Assembly (NCBI GenBank): GCA_041690535.1
Contig: JAWLHA010000016.1
Location: forward strand, 8,012-72,011
Reading direction: 5' to 3'
Origin: JAWLHA01 sp041690535
GTDB taxonomy: Bacteria > Pseudomonadota > Gammaproteobacteria > Thiohalomonadales > Thiohalomonadaceae
Length of the DNA: 64,000 nt
The translations under genes were made by a program, and so were the position numbers. The notes under the pieces are model-generated. The model did not search any database. It saw only the letters and a program-made list of their open reading frames with translations, and had not been told where the DNA came from. Shown here in pieces: positions 27,201 to 34,512 of this stretch (positions are counted from its first letter, which is position 1; every line of letters starts with the position of its first letter).

Positions 27201-27379
27201 GGCTGGCTGCGGAGCTGGTGCACCTGCAGTCCCAGGGAGGGCACGCGAGGGCGGCTGCCCGATTGCCTGAATTGCACCAACTGAAAGAGGCACTGGTTGC
27301 AGAGTTGAGCCACTTGGAACGGCCGGCCACCGGCAAGAGGTCCGTGGCTGAGCCGGCCCTTGAGGGAGAGCCGGATTAG
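24200..27379 (+). CDS. Membrane HAMP-PAS-PAS-GGDEF-EAL sensor with C-terminal CZB-like domain
   Basis: A 1059-residue c-di-GMP sensor. Membrane segments at about 11-31 and 168-188 enclose a 135-residue periplasmic domain. HAMP (about 189-241), two PAS domains (about 255-355, 365-485), GGDEF at 573-577 with RKGD inhibitory site, and EAL at 702-704 with DDFGTGYSS and IAEGVES follow. The last 130 residues resemble a chemoreceptor zinc-binding (CZB) domain: HQCRFARWL with Cys970, and HAQLH (His996, His1000). The usual first His, three residues before Trp949, is Leu946. The start overlaps the stop of the solute-binding protein (ATGA). Architecture resembles binding-protein-controlled systems such as NspS-MbaA. 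Confidence 0.9.
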   Translation: MKHFRSSLITKIALLIVCVEMIAFGVLGAFYIDRFSSAADRQSRSRMQLVGQLISENELQINAISRATLMGELLGADYLRGLVVGGNARVIVSTDAAYLGRAVQEVPEVDPHWFAETAPDLQFIPAENALTCVMRISGAQGSVLYHTVITIDTTAIDAQKRDIAIWGWSASLLFILLSSVGIILLVDRFISRRVEATLEVLGQVERGALDKRIPVASPDEVGQLQRGINSMIDNIARLLTRHRRNEEELSAILESISEGLIAIDLDGRIVRFNGNAQRLLGGRDPVAKYRPLRDYLPELAKDAEPPWAPALAGGKGVDSFRFQLPGPDGQMRTLDMGWGPVRGVDGATSGAVLVLRDTTERQAAEDQLRLAASVFTHAREGIVITDADGAIVNINHAFTEITGYSHGEVIGQNPRLLKSDRQGEEFYRALWRDLVEQGYWMGEIWNRRKSGELYPEMLTISAVRDTRGETQHYVGLFFDITLQKEQQRQLEYMAHYDALTHLPNRVLLADRLQQSMVQAERRNQLIGVVYLDLDGFKAVNDNHGHEIGDRLLVTIAQRVKDALRKGDTIARLGGDEFVAVLIDLADSDAITPLLKRLLVAVAQPVNIGGVVLQVNASLGVTFYPQSEEVDADQLLRQADQAMYQAKLSGKNRYSFFDTEQDRSVRGQHESIENIRRALEASEFVLHYQPQVNMRTGAFVGVEALIRWQHPERGLMPPGAFLPVVEDHPLSVELGEWVLDTALGQLELWHAQGLAITVSVNVGARQLQQPDFIERLRELLAAHPTVQPGDLKLEVLETSALNDIDHVSQVIAACERIGISFALDDFGTGYSSLTYLKRLPANQLKIDRTFVRDMLDDPEDLAILEGVLSLATVFRREVIAEGVESQAQGDMLLQLGCELAQGYGVARPMPADRIGEWAAGWKPYDSWIDRPTAEHDDLPLLFAAVELRAWVRRLEEHLEGKQTVPPPLHQCRFARWLHSEAAANLHTPTHRTLETLHAQLHGLAAELVHLQSQGGHARAAARLPELHQLKEALVAELSHLERPATGKRSVAEPALEGEPD

Positions 27380-27447
27380 CCACCCCTCCCCGACGCGGGT
27401 GGCGGCAACCCGACCACCCGCACCTGCACAGAACCCCCTTCGGGCCC

Positions 27448-29580
27448 TCAGGGGGCAGCCGTCTCGACCACCTTGGGGTCTTCGCTGATAGGCAAGCGTG
27501 TGCCGCGGCTGCCCAGATAGGTGGCCGTTTGGGTCTGCATCTCCGTGAACACCTGGCCCGAGAGCGGATCGGGGTAGCCGGCAGGGAACGGCGAGAGCAG
27601 GGACCCATGGTGCCCCGCATTGAACCGGACCCACGCCTTGAGGGCCTCGTCGGCAGCGGTTGTTTCACTGTAGCGGGTAAGCCCCATGACCCGCGCCAGC
27701 GGATCGGTGCCGGCGGTGGGTGACGGAGTGGTGCCGGGGGGAGCCGCGGCCATCACGTTGTTGGGCATCACCTGATCAGGGGGCGCGCTGTTGCCGCCCA
27801 CCACCTCCAACAGCAGCACCCCCCGCCCCTGGGCCGCAGCGGCGGCGTGGTTGAGCGGATCGACCGTGTCGACCACCGTCTGGGCCGCCATCAGGAACGC
27901 CTCGTACTCTGCGCTCCCCTTGACCACGCCGCTGGCGGCCAGGCCGGCCGCGATTTTGGGTCCGAATTCGGCCGAGCCGTCGAGCAGCTTGGCGATCCCG
28001 CCGCCGGGCATGCCCAGCACCGCGGGCCCCACCTGAGGGGCGAGGGCAAGGAAGGTGGTGCCGACCATCGCCCCCAGGGAGTGACCCACGAAGTAGACCT
28101 CGCTGGCATCCAGATCGGAGACATTGACGAGGCTGGCGCGCAGGGTCAGCAGATCGGCCACCGCCTGGCGGACGTTGTCGCGGGTGGTCAGCAGGCTGCG
28201 CAGGTTGATGAAGTGGGTGCCGGAGGGGTCGACGACGCCATCCTGGCCCGGCTGGCCGTAGGCGTCCACCACGTCGAGGTCGAAGGTGCGCTCGGTTTCG
28301 CTGAAGGGCGTTTTCTTCGCATGGAGGGCATTTCCCTCATCCGTGATGCCGTGCAGCGGCAGGTCGATGGCGATCCCGGCAAAGCCGGCAGAGGCCAGGG
28401 CATCGGCGATGGCCAGCAGGTTGGTGCGGTTCTGGGTGATGCCGTGCTGGAAGATCACCACCGGCCAGCCGTCCGCCGGCTTCTCCCCCTTGTTGGGCAG
28501 GGTGAGCAGGAGCGGGATGGTCTGAATGCCGCTCTCCTGGGGCAAGGGGTTGTAAGCGGTGAGGAAGCCCCCGTTGGCGCCGCGCCAGAAGCGGGTCAGC
28601 GGTGCATGGGGTTCGTCCTCACTGGGGGCGCTCAAATAGTAGGGGACCTCCAGCGTACCGATGTGGATGTCGGCGAGCCCGGGACTCCCCGTCAAAACCA
28701 CATCGGTGGCCATCCCGGTCGGGACAGTGACCAGGGTCTGGGGGGTGACGACCTGCCCGGCCAGTGCCTTGAGGGAGGCGCCGATGGACTGGGTGGTAAA
28801 GGTCCAGCTGAGGATGATCCCGGCGCGGGGCTGATCGACCACCGCCGCGGCACTATCATCTCCAATCGTGAACTTTTCCACCGCTGTCTCCGCGGCGAAG
28901 GTGAGCTGGCGAAGCTGCTCCATCTGTTGGGCCTGCTCATCGGTCAGGGCGCTGAACTGGCTCGCTCCCTCCTTGACCAGCGGTGCATCCCCCTTCACCA
29001 GCGCATAGTAGAGCTCCGCCCCCAGGGGTGAGCCCTGCCGGGTCTTCAGGCCACCGTTGAGGGTGACCACGTAGCTGGTGGAGCCGGCCAGGGGCGTCAA
29101 CGGCGTAATCACCAGGGTTTGGAGATCGAGGGGCGAGAGTCCCGCCACGTAGTCCTGGTTGGGAACGAGTTCCCGGGTCACGCCTGCCACCGGGCCGGCG
29201 ATGCCCGCCAGCTGCACCTCGAACACCCGCACCGTCTGCCCGGCGATCACGGAGTCCGGGTCCAGGGCGGTGGAGGTCTGCGCGGTGATGGGAGCCAGGG
29301 TGGAGAAGCCGTCCAGGACGTTCAACGCCACCTGTGGGTTTGCGTAGTTGTCGTCGCCGCTCACCGGAATGTTCAGCGTGCCATCTTCGCTGCCGCTGAA
29401 CAGCAGGTTGTTGGGAAAGGGGATGACGCCCGCGACCGGATTGAAGCGGGCGTAGGCGGTCTTGTCGTCGACGCTCGCCTGGGACGGCAGCTTGTCGTTT
29501 TCACTTTCGCAGCCGGTCAGGGTCAGTGCCCCGGCGAAACTGCCGAGGCACACGAGGAGGGAGCAGATGTTTTTTCTCAT
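27448..29580 (-). CDS. VolA/Pla-1/cef-type surface lipoprotein lipase
   Basis: A 710-residue lipoprotein (lipobox LTLTGC at about residue 22) of the VolA/Pla-1/cef family (TIGR03502), lysophospholipases or lipases on the outer surface in Vibrio and relatives. The family N-terminal beta region (FNPVAGVIPFPNNLLFSG) is followed by an alpha/beta-hydrolase domain. The nucleophile elbow is GHSLGA with Ser501, and an oxyanion segment VVIFQHGITQNR is present. A candidate catalytic His lies near NAGHHGSLL. The ATG at 29580 follows AAGGA and places the signal peptide correctly; the upstream extension is unlikely. Gene order FadL-like porin then VolA matches the fatty-acid scavenging pair described in Vibrio. 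Confidence 0.85.
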   Translation of the reverse strand: MRKNICSLLVCLGSFAGALTLTGCESENDKLPSQASVDDKTAYARFNPVAGVIPFPNNLLFSGSEDGTLNIPVSGDDNYANPQVALNVLDGFSTLAPITAQTSTALDPDSVIAGQTVRVFEVQLAGIAGPVAGVTRELVPNQDYVAGLSPLDLQTLVITPLTPLAGSTSYVVTLNGGLKTRQGSPLGAELYYALVKGDAPLVKEGASQFSALTDEQAQQMEQLRQLTFAAETAVEKFTIGDDSAAAVVDQPRAGIILSWTFTTQSIGASLKALAGQVVTPQTLVTVPTGMATDVVLTGSPGLADIHIGTLEVPYYLSAPSEDEPHAPLTRFWRGANGGFLTAYNPLPQESGIQTIPLLLTLPNKGEKPADGWPVVIFQHGITQNRTNLLAIADALASAGFAGIAIDLPLHGITDEGNALHAKKTPFSETERTFDLDVVDAYGQPGQDGVVDPSGTHFINLRSLLTTRDNVRQAVADLLTLRASLVNVSDLDASEVYFVGHSLGAMVGTTFLALAPQVGPAVLGMPGGGIAKLLDGSAEFGPKIAAGLAASGVVKGSAEYEAFLMAAQTVVDTVDPLNHAAAAAQGRGVLLLEVVGGNSAPPDQVMPNNVMAAAPPGTTPSPTAGTDPLARVMGLTRYSETTAADEALKAWVRFNAGHHGSLLSPFPAGYPDPLSGQVFTEMQTQTATYLGSRGTRLPISEDPKVVETAAP

Positions 29581-29630
29581 GGTTCGGTTCCTTCGAGTGG
29601 CACTGCCGTGCCGCACAGGGCTACGCAAGG

Positions 29631-30986
29631 TCAGAATTTGCCGCTCAGCTGCAGGCTGATAATGTCCACGGAGGCGTTGTAGCTGCCGGTCAGCGTGTGC
29701 TTCAGCGTGCCCTCGGTGGTGTTGTTGATCCCCTGCTCGGGAACGAACAGGTGGGCGTAGCCGAAGTCCACCACAGTGGAGGGGGTGAGGTGGTAGCCTA
29801 AGCCGAGGGCCAGCCAGGTACGCTGGCCGTCCGGGATCCGCGCGGTGCGGTGCTCGTCATCGGGCACCGGGCCCTGGTCATAGGCCAACCCCGCCCGCAG
29901 GGTGAGGGTATCGCTGTAGCGGTAATCGCCGCCGAGGGCGATGCGCCAGGTGTCGTTCCAGTTTTCCGTGGTGACCGAATCCGGCTGCGCCGAGTCGGGG
30001 TACTGGATACGCAGTTCCTCGAAGCGCGACCACTTGGTGAGGGAGACGTCGGCCATGACGTTCAGACGGTCGCTGACCCGGTGATGGGCACTGACGGAGT
30101 ACGTGTCCGGCAGGCTGACACTGGCTTGGGCCGCCTGGTCGGTGAACAGACCGCTTGTGGTCATGAACGAGGCCGCGGCGGGGACCGTGAAGTCGGCCTC
30201 CCCGGTGATGTCGTGGCGCACGCTGGAGCGGTAGGCCACCCCCAACCGGGTATCCGGCGAGAGCGCATAAAGCAGCCCGGCATTCCAGCCGTAACCCCAG
30301 TTGTCGCCCGTGATCTCGGCGAAGCCATCCGCCGATTGGGGGGAGAGGCCGGCGGCACCGCAGGTGCCGGGCGGGAGCGTGTTGTTCATCTCCTGGAGCG
30401 TGCACAAGGTGCCGAAATCGACGGCACTGCTCAGCGTCACCTCCAGGTACTGGGCGTTAAGACCGAAGCCAAGGGAGAGGCGCTCGCTGGCGCGGAAGGC
30501 CAGGGACGGATTGATATTGACGGTGGCGACATTGGACTCGATGGCGTGATAGCGGCCGATCCACTCCGGGCTGTATTCGGTGCTCATGCCAAAAGGCACA
30601 CTCACCCCCAGACCAAACTTCCACCCGTCGCTCAGGTTGGTGACCCAATAGGCGTTGGGCACCACCGCGCTCTGGCCGCCATCCTCCTCCGGACCGGTCA
30701 AGGGGGTGCCGAGCATGGCGGTGGAACCGCGGTTCTGGAAATCGGCCCTGGGGGCGATATGGTGCGCGGCGATGGCGTAGTGCCCGCCTTCGAGCTGCGT
30801 CATCCCGGCGGGATTGAAGAAGATTGTGGAGGCGTCCTGGGCCGACGATGCAGCTCCGGCAAAGGCGGTCCCCATCCCGGAAGCGGACTGCTCGACCAGC
30901 GCGAAGCCGGCGGCGTGGGTTTCGGAAGTGATGGCGGCGGTCACCATGGCCAGCAGGGGCCATGTCGCCCTGAAGCGTGCATGCAT
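29631..30986 (-). CDS. FadL/OmpP1-type outer-membrane transporter
   Basis: A 451-residue outer-membrane barrel of the FadL/OmpP1/TodX family for long-chain fatty acids or other hydrophobics. A signal peptide of about 25 residues (cleaved after ETHA) precedes the family start AGFALVEQSASGMGTAFAG. Also present is STIFFNPAGMTQLEGG, the conserved NPA region of the hatch domain. The protein ends in SGKF with the terminal Phe typical of Bam substrates. The lipase gene begins 50 bases downstream on the same strand, so the pair likely forms one operon: VolA releases fatty acids, FadL imports them. AAGGGAACC precedes the ATG. Confidence 0.9.
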   Translation of the reverse strand: MHARFRATWPLLAMVTAAITSETHAAGFALVEQSASGMGTAFAGAASSAQDASTIFFNPAGMTQLEGGHYAIAAHHIAPRADFQNRGSTAMLGTPLTGPEEDGGQSAVVPNAYWVTNLSDGWKFGLGVSVPFGMSTEYSPEWIGRYHAIESNVATVNINPSLAFRASERLSLGFGLNAQYLEVTLSSAVDFGTLCTLQEMNNTLPPGTCGAAGLSPQSADGFAEITGDNWGYGWNAGLLYALSPDTRLGVAYRSSVRHDITGEADFTVPAAASFMTTSGLFTDQAAQASVSLPDTYSVSAHHRVSDRLNVMADVSLTKWSRFEELRIQYPDSAQPDSVTTENWNDTWRIALGGDYRYSDTLTLRAGLAYDQGPVPDDEHRTARIPDGQRTWLALGLGYHLTPSTVVDFGYAHLFVPEQGINNTTEGTLKHTLTGSYNASVDIISLQLSGKF

Positions 30987-31183
30987 GCGTGGTTCCCTTT
31001 TGTTATTGTCTCGGAGGGACGCGCGAGCCGATTCGCCAGGCGCCGGCCCCGGGTAACCAGGCTTCGGCGCACAATCCTCCGTCGTTAGTCTGAAGCGAGC
31101 GCCACGGCTGAGTCCACCGAAGCCAATCTCCCCAAAAAGCGGCGGTATTTATACTGTCTGGGGCGCCGTGCTGCAATAGCGGC

Positions 31184-31231
31184 GGGGCGAACGCATGCTC
31201 ACGTCACGGCCGTGCTGTCAGTGCGTTCGCC
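31184..31231 (-). mobile_element. Family M copy C: minimal terminal-repeat pair
   Basis: 48 bases: GGGCGAACGCATGCTCACG, the CACGGCCGTGCTGT block, then CAGTGCGTTCGCCC. The ends are 11-base perfect inverted repeats (GGGCGAACGCA/TGCGTTCGCCC). The central core is wholly deleted. TAGCGG flanks both sides within a few bases. Remaining intergenic DNA between the FadL gene and the kinase shows no gene. Confidence 0.75.
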
Positions 31232-31260
31232 CTGGACAGTAGCGGGAAAACTCCTTCGGA

Positions 31261-33162
31261 TCACCACAGCTCCAGCGCCTCGAGCACCGGGGGAAGCTGC
31301 CGCGCGAGGTCGCGGTGGAGTGACACCGCCGCGGCCGCATCCCCCTCCAGGGCGGCTTGCTCCATCTGCCGCGCCAGCTGCTCGATGCCCCGGACCCCCA
31401 GCAGGCCGGAGGAGCCGGCCAGTTTGTGGGCCTGGGCGGCGACCTCGGCCAGATCCCCGCGCGCAATGGCGTTTCCGAGGGCCTCCACAGACTCCTGACT
31501 GTTGGTGCGGTACAGTTCCAGCACCACCGAGAAGGCTTTCTGGCCCACGGCGGCGCGGTGGCGCAGCAGCACCTCGACCTCCACAGGCGCGTCCCCTCCC
31601 GGCGGCCCGGCGGCCTCCCCCCCGGGGTGGATGGGGGTCGGCTCCGCGCGACCGAAGCGCGCCACCAGCTTGGCATTGAGCTCCTCCATGCGCAGCGGCT
31701 TGCCGACCACCTCTTCCATCCCTGCGGCAAAACAGGCGGATTCGGCCTGGCGCAACAGGCTGGCGGTGAGGGCGAATACGGGGGTCTGCGCCTTCCCCGG
31801 GTCGGGCAGCTGACGCAAGCGGCGGGTCGTCTCGAAGCCATCGAGCCCCGGCATGTGGAGGTCCATCAGCACCAGATCGAACGACGCCCGCTCCAGGGCC
31901 GCCAGCGCCCCCAGCCCGCTCTCGACCACCGTGACCGTGTGCCCCTCATGGCGCAGCAATGCCTCGATGACCATGGCACTCTCCACCACATCCTCCACCA
32001 GCAGCATCGACAGCGGCCTGGGGCGCAGCCCCACCGTCCGCGCCCCGGGAGAAGCCGCGTGGGCGGTGCGTAGCGGCAGGGTGAACCAGAAGGTGCTGCC
32101 CTCCCCCGGGGTGCTCTCGACGTCGATTCCGCCCCCCATGGCCTCCACCAGGCGTCTGGCGATCGCCAGACCCAGCCCACTGCCTTCCGCACGCCCTTGC
32201 GGGGAGGCGCCGAGCTGACTGAAGGGTTCGAACAGCCTCGGCAGCGCCTCGGGGGCAATCCCGATCCCGGTGTCGCTGACGCAGACGCAGAGCCGAACGG
32301 TATCGCCGTCCGCCTCGAGGATATCCACGTCCACGGTGATCCCGCCCTGATGGGTGAACTTGATCGCATTGATCACCAGGTTCAAGACCACCTGCTGGAG
32401 GCGCTGGGGATCACACCAGAGCAGTGGAGGAAGGGGCGGGATGTTGCAGACCAGTCCGATCCCCTTCGCCGAGGCGGTAGCCGCCAGCAGCCCCACCGCC
32501 TCACGTACCCTCTCGCCCACGGCGATCGGCTGGGGCTCCAGCGGGAGCTGGCCCGCCTCGATGCGGGAGAGGTCCAGCATGTCATTGGCGATGCCCAGCA
32601 GCAGCTCTCCCGAGCTTCTCAGCCGCTCCAGCATCTGCCGGTGCGAAGGGGTCAGGGCTGCGTTGGTGAGCAATTCGGCAGTGCCGAGCATGGCCGTGAG
32701 CGGCGTGCGCAACTCATGCGAAATCGTGGCGAGAAACTCGTCTTTGGCCCGACCGGCCTGCTCCGCCCGTCTCCGGTCGGCGATCTTGCCGGCCATGTTG
32801 CGCACGACGGCCACCATCTCCCCCAGCTCGACCGGCTTGACGAGGTACGCATCGGCCCCGGCGTTCAATCCGGTGATGCGGTCATCCAGTTTCCCGCGCG
32901 CGGTTGCCATGACGACGCCCTTCTCCTTCACCCCGTCCAGCTCGGTGATCCAGGCGATACCATCGCGGTCGGGAAGCCCGAGATCGAGAATGATGATGTC
33001 GACCTCATGCCCCGCCATCCAGGCATCCGCCGCCGCAGTACTTCCCACACCAGCAGCGGCAAATCCCTCCAGCTGGAGGAATGAGACCATGGCATCGCGC
33101 AGGTCGGGCTCGTCCTCGACCACCAGGATGCTCGCGCAGGGGGGCGGGCTCGCGGATACCAT
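31261..33162 (-). CDS. REC-histidine kinase-REC-Hpt phosphorelay protein
   Basis: A 633-residue cytoplasmic phosphorelay protein with no membrane segment. In order: receiver (about 12-125, Asp in IIILDLGLPDRDG, Lys in LVKPV); HisKA with His149 in ISHELRTPL; HATPase (NLVINAIKF, DTGIGI, GSGLGLAI); a second receiver (Asp in LVLMDLHMPGLDG, Lys in VGKPL); and a C-terminal Hpt domain with His in AHKLAGSSGLLG. All four phosphotransfer residues are present. Tandem ATGs occur at 33165 and 33162; GGAG sits seven bases before 33162, which is preferred. No DNA-binding output is included, so it must signal to a protein encoded elsewhere. Confidence 0.9.
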   Translation of the reverse strand: MVSASPPPCASILVVEDEPDLRDAMVSFLQLEGFAAAGVGSTAAADAWMAGHEVDIIILDLGLPDRDGIAWITELDGVKEKGVVMATARGKLDDRITGLNAGADAYLVKPVELGEMVAVVRNMAGKIADRRRAEQAGRAKDEFLATISHELRTPLTAMLGTAELLTNAALTPSHRQMLERLRSSGELLLGIANDMLDLSRIEAGQLPLEPQPIAVGERVREAVGLLAATASAKGIGLVCNIPPLPPLLWCDPQRLQQVVLNLVINAIKFTHQGGITVDVDILEADGDTVRLCVCVSDTGIGIAPEALPRLFEPFSQLGASPQGRAEGSGLGLAIARRLVEAMGGGIDVESTPGEGSTFWFTLPLRTAHAASPGARTVGLRPRPLSMLLVEDVVESAMVIEALLRHEGHTVTVVESGLGALAALERASFDLVLMDLHMPGLDGFETTRRLRQLPDPGKAQTPVFALTASLLRQAESACFAAGMEEVVGKPLRMEELNAKLVARFGRAEPTPIHPGGEAAGPPGGDAPVEVEVLLRHRAAVGQKAFSVVLELYRTNSQESVEALGNAIARGDLAEVAAQAHKLAGSSGLLGVRGIEQLARQMEQAALEGDAAAAVSLHRDLARQLPPVLEALELW

Positions 33163-33701
33163 CATGGGACTCCCAGGCAGCGGGCGTGGAGCATGGAGGC
33201 TTGACGATTCATCTGGTGTGTTGGAACCCTGCCCAAGTCTCGTTGGTCTTCTCCAGGTCACCTGCAGGCGCGCTACTTCGCCGCATGCCTGCCCTCGGTA
33301 CTGGCTAGTGGAGACCAATCTTACCCGATCGCGGCTCATCAGGCGTATTTGGGGGGAACCGCCAATCCTCCCCCCAACATCCCTGTAGCCCGGATGCAGC
33401 ACAGCGGCATCAGGGGGTACCGGCGCCGCCAACACGCCCCCGGAACCCGCTTCGCTTCATCGGGGCTACATCCATCCGTTGTGTAGCGCCCCCGCGCTCC
33501 CCAGGGCTTGGGTGGACCCAAGCGTCTTCTGACCTCTCTACCTCGTGCGAACCCCCGGCACACACGCAGGGTCTAAGCAGCGAGTCCGCAATGTGCCGCA
33601 CGTGAGCCGAAGGTGCCAATGGCCAAGTCGTTCCCGAGGACATTGCGGTCCATCCGCAACACACGATGTGTGCCCTACTTTGGCAACGAGGAACAGGTGA
33701 C
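33163..33701. other. Gene-free stretch of about 540 bases
   Basis: Contains the promoter side of the phosphorelay gene, a hairpin-forming TTGGGGGG/TCCCCCCAA pair near 33349-33379, one REP-like repeat (33385-33469), and otherwise nothing recognisable before the binding-protein gene. Confidence 0.6.
33385..33469. repeat. REP-like inverted repeat of the GTAGCCCGGATG type
   Basis: GTAGCCCGGATGCAGCACAG faces CCGCTTCGCTTCATCGGGGC at the two ends of an 85-base segment, with TAC closing the right arm. Similar GTAGCCC...GGGCTAC palindromes are common in proteobacterial intergenic DNA. Single copy in this window. Confidence 0.7.
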
Positions 33702-34466
33702 ATGACAATGCGGTTGAAAACGATGGTGGGGCTGGTGGCACTGGTCCCGACGCTGTGGCTCGCCACTGCGCACGCAACAGAGGTCAAGGTGGGCGCCGGC
33801 GCGGCGCCCACCGAAAACGTCCTGAAGCCGGTCAAGGAGGCCTTCGAGGCATCCAGCGGAATGCGGCTCCACATCATCTCCTCCGGTCCGAAGATCGCCC
33901 TGCAGGACCTGCAAAAGGGCAGCGTCGATGCCGCCGCGGCCGGCCTCACCTTCGATGACTGGATGGCCCTGATGAAGAAGGAGGGGGCCGAAGTGAAGGA
34001 CCCGGCATCGCTCCAGCAGGTGACCATCGGCAAGGACACCATTGTCGTGCTGGTGCACAAGGACAACCCGGTCGCCACCCTCTCCAAGGAGCAGCTGAAG
34101 GGCATCTTCACCGGGAAGATCGTCAACTGGAAGGAAGTCGACGGCAAGGACCTGCCCATCCTCGTGGTCTGGGGCAAGCTCATTCCGGGCACCAATACCC
34201 TGTTCACCCGTCACATCCTCGACGGCAGCGCTCCCACCCCCGAGGTACTGGAGGCCACCACCGCCGCGGATGTGCGCCAGAACGTCGCCGCCAATCCGGA
34301 GGCGGTCGGCATCGGGCCGCTGGCGGTGGTGGACGCCACGGTGAAGGCGCCCAAGATCCCGGAGGTCTCCCGGCCCATCACCCTTCTGACCCAGGGCGCC
34401 CCCGCGCCCCACGTGCAGAAGCTCCTCGACTTCATCAAGGGCGAGGGCCAGCAGTACCTCAAATAG
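33702..34466 (+). CDS. PstS-like periplasmic substrate-binding protein
   Basis: A 254-residue exported binding protein resembling the phosphate/molybdate-type PBP-like domain. The signal peptide is about residues 1-26 (MVGLVALVPTLWLATAHA). Family features include a Lys/Gly-rich first lobe (SSGPKIALQDLQKGSVDAA), QVTIGKDTIVVLVHKDNPV, and SKEQLKGIFTGKIVNWKEV, the last a PstS-family signature. AGG lies near ATG 33702, with a second ATG two codons on. No Pst permease is adjacent. The next gene, 46 bases downstream, is a chemoreceptor, so the protein may present an oxyanion to it. Ligand unknown. Confidence 0.85.
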   Translation: MTMRLKTMVGLVALVPTLWLATAHATEVKVGAGAAPTENVLKPVKEAFEASSGMRLHIISSGPKIALQDLQKGSVDAAAAGLTFDDWMALMKKEGAEVKDPASLQQVTIGKDTIVVLVHKDNPVATLSKEQLKGIFTGKIVNWKEVDGKDLPILVVWGKLIPGTNTLFTRHILDGSAPTPEVLEATTAADVRQNVAANPEAVGIGPLAVVDATVKAPKIPEVSRPITLLTQGAPAPHVQKLLDFIKGEGQQYLK

Positions 34467-34512
34467 TGACCGCCTCTTCCCTCGTGGGGCGTCGTGCGCA
34501 CTGGAGCCGTTC

